Assembly (NCBI RefSeq): GCF_001434705.1
Contig: NZ_AZDJ01000022.1
Location: 62,001-126,000 of the forward strand
From: Lacticaseibacillus nasuensis JCM 17158
GTDB taxonomy: Bacteria; Bacillota; Bacilli; Lactobacillales; Lactobacillaceae
Direction of reading: 5' to 3'
Length of the DNA stretch: 64,000 nt
Below the pieces are notes generated by a model, which worked only from the letters and a program-made list of their open reading frames with translations, was not told the DNA's origin and searched no databases. The position numbers were made by a program, and so were the translations under genes. This document shows positions 58,525-64,000 of the stretch, piece after piece. The stretch's first letter is position 1, and each line of letters opens with the position of its first letter.

Positions 58525-61056
58525 CTATTTTGCCTGAGCAATGGCGGCATTCACATCGGCTGCCGAATCGGCAATCAACGCGACGCGACTGGCGATGACC
58601 TTAGTGTCCATCGCAATTTCGCGACCGAGGCCCGGCACGTCTTGCTTCGGCGCGAAGAAGGCTTTGAACTCAGCCAAGCGCGCGGGGGTACGGAAGACAC
58701 CCGCAATCACGGTGATGTAGGTGGTGAATTCCATGTCGCCACCGAGTTTCTCTTCGAGCCAATCCCAGTTGGTGCGGAACCAATCCCACGCCAGCTGCTC
58801 GCCGGCCGGATTGGCCAAGACGCCACGGAACCAGGCGCGCAGATCCTGCGGCTTGATCACAGCGGCGTGCTGGAACTCTCCGACCAATTGCTGCAAAAAG
58901 TTGGCGTCACGGGTACCAGTCACGGCATAGCGCAACGCATTTTTGTAGCTGGCGTCAGCCGTCGTTTGGTAATCCTGCAAAAGTTGTGCACTTAACGCGG
59001 CGCTGCCATAGTGCCGCACCTCGTTGCGCAACACATCTGGGCGAATCGCCGCTGGCAGGCTAGCGAGTTGATTGGCATTCGCGGTGAATAAGTCGTGCGC
59101 AGCGGCAATGGCGTCGGCATCCTCGGCGTACATAGCCGCACCGATAATCGTCGGCCGCATTAATTCATCGTCTGCAGGTTCGCCGGCCTTAGCGGTCCAG
59201 CCTAACCGAGCCAACTGAGGCGCGCTGAGACGGCCGGTGAAGGCCTTCAGTGCCGCTTCTTCAGGCGAGCCCGGCGTTACGAACTTGCGTAAGGCAGCCG
59301 CAGCGGTGTATAACTCATCGCCCACCACTTCGGCCGTGCTGCTGGCAAAGCGACCCAACAATGGCACGATGGCCGCATAGGATTGCCGGCCACTTTCGGC
59401 CAATAGCCGCGCATCCTGCAGCAATTGCCGTTGGCTAATCGGATCCAAGGCATCGGCTTGCGCCATGATCTCTGCCAACAAGGTGTCGTCATATTGCACG
59501 ATAAAGTGCGAGTCGTTGCCGACGTTCAGTCGTAGCGGCTCCCCTGCCGCCGCGCGCAAGGCCTGATAATCGCCCAATGTTGCGCTTCGCGTATTGAAAA
59601 TCTGTGGGGCTGCCGCAAAGTTAGCATTCAACGGAATCTGCCACAGCCGGTCTTGGTCTTGACCATCGCCGATGAAGAATTGACGCTGGCTGATGGTCAG
59701 CTGGCCAGCCTGCACCGCCAACGTCACCACCGGATAGCCAGGTTGTTCGAGCCAGGATTGCATGATGGCGCCGACATCCAAACCGGACGCGGCCCCCAAA
59801 GCGGCCCACAAGTCTGCCCCAGTGGCGTTGCCGTATTGATGCGCGGCAAAGTACTGTTGCAGGCCCTGCCGCAACGCATCGTCGCCGATCAAGGCGCGGA
59901 CCATCACCAACATCCGGGCCCCTTTGGCGTAAACGATGGCACTGTCGAAAATCGAATCGATTTCCGCCGGATTTTCCACGGCAACGTGCACGGACTGCAC
60001 GCCATCGGTGGCGTCACGCTGCAAGGCGGCTGGGGCTTCGCTTTCTTGGAACAATTCCCAGATGTGCCAGTCCGGCTGCAAGGCGTCGACGGCCACATAT
60101 TCCATCATGTTGGCAAAACTTTCGTTGAGCCACAAATCGTCCCACCACTTCATGGTGACGAGATCGCCGAACCACTGGTGGGCCAGCTCGTGGGTAATCA
60201 CCGTGGCCACCTGCATCTTCATGTCTAAGGCGGTGTTGGCCGGGTCAAGCGTCAGGTAGGCCTCGCGGTAAGTCACCAACCCCCAGTTTTCCATCGCCCC
60301 GGCAGAAAAGTCAGGCAACGCCAACTGGTAAGAATGTGGCAATGGATACGGGGTGTTGTAGAAGTCCTCGTAGAACTCGATGGCGCGCTTGGCGATGTCC
60401 AAGGCAAAATCGAGCTCGTTGGCTTGGTGAGCCTTGGTGGCAAACACGCCGATTTCCACACCGCTCTTGGTGTGCGTCAGCTTCTTTTGCATCTCGCCAA
60501 AGGCAAAGGCCACCAGGTAGGTGGACATGCGCTTGGTTGTGGCAAAGTGATGCACGCCGTTGTCGTTACGAATTTCTGGCATGTTGGCGATGATGGTTTC
60601 GCCGGGATGCTCGTCGAACTTGATGGCCAGATCAAAGGTTGCCTTGGCCTCGGGCTCGTCGACGCCGGGAAAGGCCTGGCGCGCGGCAGTGGTTTCAAAT
60701 TGGGTGCCGATGAGCTGCTTTTGCTCGCCATTCACCGTGTAATACGATGGGTAAATCCCCATCATCGTATCGGTAAGTGGCGCCGTGTAGGTAATGGTCA
60801 AGGTGACGTCTCCGGCGCTTGGCAGCGTCACCGTCAGCGCCTCGCGGGCATCATCCAGCGTAAACGGCACGGCCTGGTCGGCCACCGTCACCGCATTGAT
60901 GGTCAAAAACTTGCGGTGAATGTCGATGGTCGCCTGACTCGCGTGCCCGGTGATCGTTGTGCGGCCAGTGATGGTCTTGGCCCCGCGGTCGATATCGAGG
61001 AACAAGTCGTAATGGGCCGGCTGGAACGCTTCGTAAAAATGGGAAATAGTCGCCAT
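58525..61056 (-). CDS. pepN: Aminopeptidase N (lysyl aminopeptidase), M1 family
   Basis: 843 residues from ATG 61056 (GGAGG upstream). Exopeptidase motif GAMENWG and zinc site HELAHQWFGDLVTMKWWDDLWLNE (HExxH-18-E) are intact; catalytic Tyr region follows. No signal peptide, so cytoplasmic. In lactic acid bacteria PepN frees N-terminal Lys, Arg or Leu from peptides taken up from proteins. A TATAAT -10 lies just upstream. Confidence 0.97.
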   Translation of the reverse strand: MATISHFYEAFQPAHYDLFLDIDRGAKTITGRTTITGHASQATIDIHRKFLTINAVTVADQAVPFTLDDAREALTVTLPSAGDVTLTITYTAPLTDTMMGIYPSYYTVNGEQKQLIGTQFETTAARQAFPGVDEPEAKATFDLAIKFDEHPGETIIANMPEIRNDNGVHHFATTKRMSTYLVAFAFGEMQKKLTHTKSGVEIGVFATKAHQANELDFALDIAKRAIEFYEDFYNTPYPLPHSYQLALPDFSAGAMENWGLVTYREAYLTLDPANTALDMKMQVATVITHELAHQWFGDLVTMKWWDDLWLNESFANMMEYVAVDALQPDWHIWELFQESEAPAALQRDATDGVQSVHVAVENPAEIDSIFDSAIVYAKGARMLVMVRALIGDDALRQGLQQYFAAHQYGNATGADLWAALGAASGLDVGAIMQSWLEQPGYPVVTLAVQAGQLTISQRQFFIGDGQDQDRLWQIPLNANFAAAPQIFNTRSATLGDYQALRAAAGEPLRLNVGNDSHFIVQYDDTLLAEIMAQADALDPISQRQLLQDARLLAESGRQSYAAIVPLLGRFASSTAEVVGDELYTAAAALRKFVTPGSPEEAALKAFTGRLSAPQLARLGWTAKAGEPADDELMRPTIIGAAMYAEDADAIAAAHDLFTANANQLASLPAAIRPDVLRNEVRHYGSAALSAQLLQDYQTTADASYKNALRYAVTGTRDANFLQQLVGEFQHAAVIKPQDLRAWFRGVLANPAGEQLAWDWFRTNWDWLEEKLGGDMEFTTYITVIAGVFRTPARLAEFKAFFAPKQDVPGLGREIAMDTKVIASRVALIADSAADVNAAIAQAK

Positions 61057-61119
61057 GATTGCCTCCAAAATAATTAGAATGCTTTCATTATACGCTCATC
61101 TCGCCCCAAAACGCGATAG

Positions 61120-61149
61120 AAAAAACCACGGCAGCTGCGCTACCGTGGC
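61120..61149 (-). terminator. Rho-independent terminator overlapping the flavodoxin stop
   Basis: CCACGGTAGC pairs with GCTGCCGTGG, loop GCA, then six T on the minus strand. Its ascending arm contains the end of the coding region. Confidence 0.88.
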
Positions 61150-61589
61150 GTGGTGATCACAATCGTTAACCGGGCAATCAGCGGGTCGAGGACGGCCAAG
61201 TCCACCTTTCCCGCCGTCGCGTCAAGCTTCACGCTACGCGCCGCCGGCAATGCCCCCGTGCCCAGAAAAGCGGATTCGAATAAGTCGACTGCCGTACAAA
61301 ACTGTGGGTATGCCGTGTCGCCAGTGCCACATACCGCAAACCGCAACCGCGGCAACTCGAGATCCTGGAGTTCTTCATAAAATGCCAAGGCCTCTTCCGG
61401 CAATTCGTTGTCATTGGTATACGACGTCACAATGGCAATATCGACGTCTGCTAAGCTGGCCGCCGCGGTTTGACTCATCTCACTGGCCGTGACCGACGCG
61501 CCTACCGCCGAAAGTTTTTCTTTCAAGTAATTGGCGACATGCTGATTGGTCCCGGTTAAACTCGCATAAACGATCTTGATCTTCGTCAT
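61140..61589 (-). CDS. Flavodoxin
   Basis: 149 residues. FMN phosphate loop SLTGTNQHVA, the DIAIVTSYTND loop and CGTGDTAYPQFCTAVD isoalloxazine region are characteristic of short-chain flavodoxins. It carries electrons; the partner (for example a ribonucleotide reductase or pyruvate oxidoreductase) is not in the window. Possibly co-transcribed from trxB. Confidence 0.9.
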   Translation of the reverse strand: MTKIKIVYASLTGTNQHVANYLKEKLSAVGASVTASEMSQTAAASLADVDIAIVTSYTNDNELPEEALAFYEELQDLELPRLRFAVCGTGDTAYPQFCTAVDLFESAFLGTGALPAARSVKLDATAGKVDLAVLDPLIARLTIVITTPR

Positions 61590-61644
61590 GATGTGCCTCC
61601 CCGTTTCCCCTCTATTTAACCGCTGAACCGAGGCGAGGACAAGT

Positions 61645-61673
61645 AAAACCCGGACCGAATCGGCCCGGGTTTT
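61645..61673 (-). terminator. Rho-independent terminator after trxB
   Basis: AAAACCCGGGCCGA pairs with TTCGGTCCGGGTTTT (one G-T); T-run on the minus strand. Confidence 0.85.
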
Positions 61674-61677
61674 GGGA

Positions 61678-62622
61678 TTAAGCTTCTACTGGCTTTTGCA
61701 CCGGAAGGCTTTGGATATAATCAAAGACGCTTTGGCCGGCTTGCCCGCCTTCGCCAACTGCCGTGGTGATTTGGCGTAGCTTCTTGGCGCGGACGTCGCC
61801 GATGGCAAAGATGCCAGGGACCTTGGTGGCCATCGTCTCATCGGTTGGAATCCAACCACCATCGTCGAGAATCCCAACATCGTGGAAACTTTCGGTCAGT
61901 GGGGTAATGCCGACGTAGATGAACACGCCACTGGCTGGCAACGTGTGAGTTTCGCCGGAAATCTTGTCCTTGTACACCACGCCCGTGACCTTCATATCGT
62001 CACCGACAATTTCTTCGGTTTGTGCGTTCCAGACGAACTCGATCTTGTCGTTAGCGAATGCGCGGTCCTGCAAAATCTTTTGCGCGCGCAATTGATCGCG
62101 GCGGTGAACGATCGTCACCTTGCTAGCGAGGTTGGCCAGGTAGATGCCTTCCTCGATGGCAGAGTCACCGCCACCCACGACGACGACTTCACGGTTCTTG
62201 AAAAAGGCGCCGTCGCACACTGCGCAGTAGGACACGCCGCGACCGCCATATTCTTCCTCGCCCGGGATACCGAGCTTGCGGTGATCCGCACCGGTAGCCA
62301 CAATGACGGCCTTCGCCGTATATGTGCCTTCGTCAGTGTCGACGATGCGCTTTGTGCCGTCCAGGCGAATGCCGGTCACGTTGGCATAGGCGTACTCGGC
62401 ACCGAATTGGGTGGCGCCGTCGTACATTTGCTGCCCTAATTCGGGTCCCATGATCGACTTAAAGCCAGGGTAGTTCTCAATGGCCGCGGTGTTGTTCATT
62501 TGGCCGCCATAGATCCCGCGGTCCAGCATCAACACGGACAGGTTCGACCGGCTGGCATACAGCGCTGCGGTCATCCCGCCAGGGCCGGCCCCGATCACGA
62601 TGACATCATATTCTTTTGCCAT
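61678..62622 (-). CDS. trxB: Thioredoxin reductase
   Basis: 314 residues from ATG 62622, the usual MAKEYDVIVIGAGPGG start; a GTG three codons earlier is too close to AAGGAG. Redox pair in YCAVCDG, NADPH loop GGGDSAIEEG, and the FAD-binding FAIGDVRAK. It reduces thioredoxin with NADPH. It has its own consensus promoter just upstream. Confidence 0.96.
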   Translation of the reverse strand: MAKEYDVIVIGAGPGGMTAALYASRSNLSVLMLDRGIYGGQMNNTAAIENYPGFKSIMGPELGQQMYDGATQFGAEYAYANVTGIRLDGTKRIVDTDEGTYTAKAVIVATGADHRKLGIPGEEEYGGRGVSYCAVCDGAFFKNREVVVVGGGDSAIEEGIYLANLASKVTIVHRRDQLRAQKILQDRAFANDKIEFVWNAQTEEIVGDDMKVTGVVYKDKISGETHTLPASGVFIYVGITPLTESFHDVGILDDGGWIPTDETMATKVPGIFAIGDVRAKKLRQITTAVGEGGQAGQSVFDYIQSLPVQKPVEA

Positions 62623-62655
62623 GGGCAACACACTCCTTATCTGTTACTAAATGTA

Positions 62656-62684
62656 AGTATAGGCGTCTTGGCCGCTGGTTGCAA
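62656..62684 (-). promoter_or_regulatory. Promoter of trxB
   Basis: TTGCAA (62679-62684), 17 bases, TATACT (62656-62661) on the minus strand, about 35 bases before the start. Confidence 0.75.
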
Positions 62685-62686
62685 CC

Positions 62687-63712
62687 CTACCCGCGAAAAT
62701 CAAATTCAGGCTTACCCGCGCGAGTCATCAACTCGCCGATCACGTCTTTAATCGGGGCTTGTTCGTACAGGACCTGATAAATAGCTTCTGAAATTGGCAT
62801 ATCGACTTCGAGTTCCTCAGCCAATTCGTGAACCACCTTGGCCGTCGAATAGCCTTCGACCACCATGCCCATGTTGGCAAGCACGTCAGCCACTGGTTGG
62901 CCTTGGCCTAAAGCATTGCCGGCCCGCCAGTTGCGGCTATGCACCGAGGTACACGTGACGATGAGGTCTCCGACACCGGACAAGCCGATAAACGTCATCG
63001 GCTCGGCGCCGAGAATCACCCCTAACCGCGTGATTTCAGCGAGTCCCCGCGTCATCAAAGCGGCCTTCGTGTTGTCGCCGTAGCCCAGGCCATGCAACGC
63101 GCCGGCACCGATGGCAATCACGTTTTTCAACGCGGCGCCGAGTTCAACGCCGACGACATCGGTGTTGGTGTACAGGCGGAAGTAATCGTTCATGAAGATG
63201 TGTTGAATCGCTTTAGCCGCCGCCAAGCTGGTCGACGCGGCGGTCAGCGTGGTGATGTCCTTGGTCGCGACATCTTCGGCGTGACTTGGACCAGAAATCA
63301 CGACGATGCCGGAATGTAGCGCCGGTGCAAGTACTGAGGCGAGCACCTCAGACACGCGCAAGCGGCTACCGCGCTCCAACCCCTTGGCCGCATGCGCGAT
63401 GATTGGCCGCGTGCCGCTCGCCGCAAGTATCGGCGCAACTTGTTCAGCCACGGGGCGAATCGCATTGGTCGGCACCACGAATAAAATGACATCGGTGTCC
63501 GCAATCGCCGCCTCGAGGTCGGTAGTCGCCTGCAACTCGCTGTGCAAGGTGAAGTCTGGCAAATAGTGTTGGTTGGTGTGATGGTCGTTGATTTCCGGAA
63601 TTTGTTCAGGATTATGCGTCCACAGCCGCACCGTGTGGCCATTTTCAACCAGCAAGTTGGCTAACACCGTGCCCCATGAGCCAGCGCCTAACACCGCAAT
63701 TGTTTTCGTCAA
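62687..63712 (-). CDS. gpsA: NAD(P)-dependent glycerol-3-phosphate dehydrogenase
   Basis: 341 residues. Nucleotide fold [13 protein letters not shown], the [16 protein letters not shown] active-site stretch with the catalytic Lys, and [16 protein letters not shown]. It makes sn-glycerol 3-phosphate from dihydroxyacetone phosphate for phospholipids and lipoteichoic acid. Directly follows lgt; the trxB promoter sits at its 3' end. Confidence 0.97.
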   Translation of the reverse strand: MTKTIAVLGAGSWGTVLANLLVENGHTVRLWTHNPEQIPEINDHHTNQHYLPDFTLHSELQATTDLEAAIADTDVILFVVPTNAIRPVAEQVAPILAASGTRPIIAHAAKGLERGSRLRVSEVLASVLAPALHSGIVVISGPSHAEDVATKDITTLTAASTSLAAAKAIQHIFMNDYFRLYTNTDVVGVELGAALKNVIAIGAGALHGLGYGDNTKAALMTRGLAEITRLGVILGAEPMTFIGLSGVGDLIVTCTSVHSRNWRAGNALGQGQPVADVLANMGMVVEGYSTAKVVHELAEELEVDMPISEAIYQVLYEQAPIKDVIGELMTRAGKPEFDFRG

Positions 63713-63729
63713 AGTCTTCCTCCTCAGGG

Positions 63730-64000
63730 TTACTGCTTTGTTACGTCAGGTAGCGCGCTGCCGTCCAGGTACCAGGGGGCGTTCCCCCGCCGGCGCCGCA
63801 CGACCCAAATCACGGCCGCACCGACAAACAAGATAATGGATAACAGTTGCGAGACGCGCAACCCCGGCATCAGGTACAAACTGTCGGTGCGCATGCCTTC
63901 CACGAAGAAGCGGCCAAAGCTGTACCACATCACATAACTCAAGACGACCTCACCTTGCTTGAACCAGCCTTGATGGTGGCGCACGCTCATCAACAGGACA
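63730..64000 (-). CDS. lgt: Prolipoprotein diacylglyceryl transferase, C-terminal part (cut by window edge)
   Basis: About 89 codons ending at 63730. The stretch [17 protein letters not shown] is the conserved Lgt segment with the essential Arg residues, followed by [18 protein letters not shown], the last membrane helix. Lgt attaches diacylglycerol to the lipobox cysteine of lipoproteins such as the UgpB-like protein here. The N-terminal two thirds lie beyond the window. Confidence 0.95.
   Translation of the reverse strand, partial: VLLMSVRHHQGWFKQGEVVLSYVMWYSFGRFFVEGMRTDSLYLMPGLRVSQLLSIILFVGAAVIWVVRRRRGNAPWYLDGSALPDVTKQ

Overview
This is a 64 kb chromosomal segment of a low-G+C Gram-positive (Bacillota) bacterium, almost certainly a member of the Lactobacillaceae. 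The glycolytic cluster cggR-gap-pgk-tpiA-eno, the block lgt-gpsA-trxB ... pgm ... uvrB-uvrA ... rapZ-yvcK-whiA ... clpP, the secG-rnr-smpB run and a SpaCBA-like pilus operon with the order tip, minor pilin, backbone, sortase all fit lactobacilli. The order best resembles the Lacticaseibacillus group. Base composition is clearly high for that family (codon third positions are mostly G or C), so one of the high-GC species is likely; the species assignment is inference. I see no insertion sequence, prophage, CRISPR array or rRNA operon.

Layout. 1-1.2 kb: end of a purine operon (purE and the first two thirds of purK). 1.3-4.2 kb: copper-resistance operon copY - membrane cupredoxin - copA with cop-box-like operators. 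4.2-9.7 kb: a very large MMPL exporter divergent from a TetR regulator and an NfrA-type flavin reductase, then a small membrane protein. 9.7-14.2 kb: Na+/H+ antiporter, murB, and divergently exoA plus a DnaQ-type exonuclease. 14.2-20.8 kb: pilus operon, transcribed leftward. 21.1-23.4 kb: ung-pta-tsaE. 23.4-25.9 kb: HAD phosphatase, LURP/YxjI-like protein, GNAT acetyltransferase. 26.1-30.2 kb: complete ugp/msm-type ABC sugar or glycerophosphodiester importer. 30.2-32.9 kb: beta-CASP-like MBL hydrolase and MATE exporter. 33-36.2 kb: secG-rnr-smpB (RNA quality control and secretion). 36.3-39.3 kb: orphan RHH protein, ClC transporter, VTT membrane protein and an unknown protein. 39.3-44.9 kb: glycolytic operon with its regulator. 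45.2-46.4 kb: tRNA-Ser, clpP, tRNA-Arg, and an OhrR-like regulator. 47-50.6 kb: rapZ-yvcK-whiA and an HdeD-like protein. 50.7-56.4 kb: uvrB-uvrA and an HD hydrolase. 56.5-64 kb: pgm, pepN, flavodoxin, trxB, gpsA and the end of lgt.

How the genes work together. Most of the window is housekeeping (central glycolysis, envelope precursor supply through murB, pgm, gpsA and lgt, excision repair, proteolysis). The accessory part is the pilus operon, the copper operon, the MMPL/TetR module and the ABC importer. Regulation is readable in several places. clpP has a CtsR repeat overlapping its -35 element and a near-perfect CIRCE immediately downstream of its -10 element. cggR has a palindromic operator between promoter and start codon. 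pta has a cre-like site below its promoter. ung and the HAD gene are fired from one symmetric palindromic promoter. Most transcription units end in clear Rho-independent terminators, many of them shared by convergent genes.

The most unusual items are a class C sortase carrying an extra C-terminal SpaA-like domain, a tip pilin whose anchor-A-type adhesive domain is interrupted by a SpaA-like domain, an LPHAG sorting signal in the minor pilin, and a CopY whose last metal ligand is histidine. I did not find a wholly undescribed system; the pilus operon is the best candidate for new biology.
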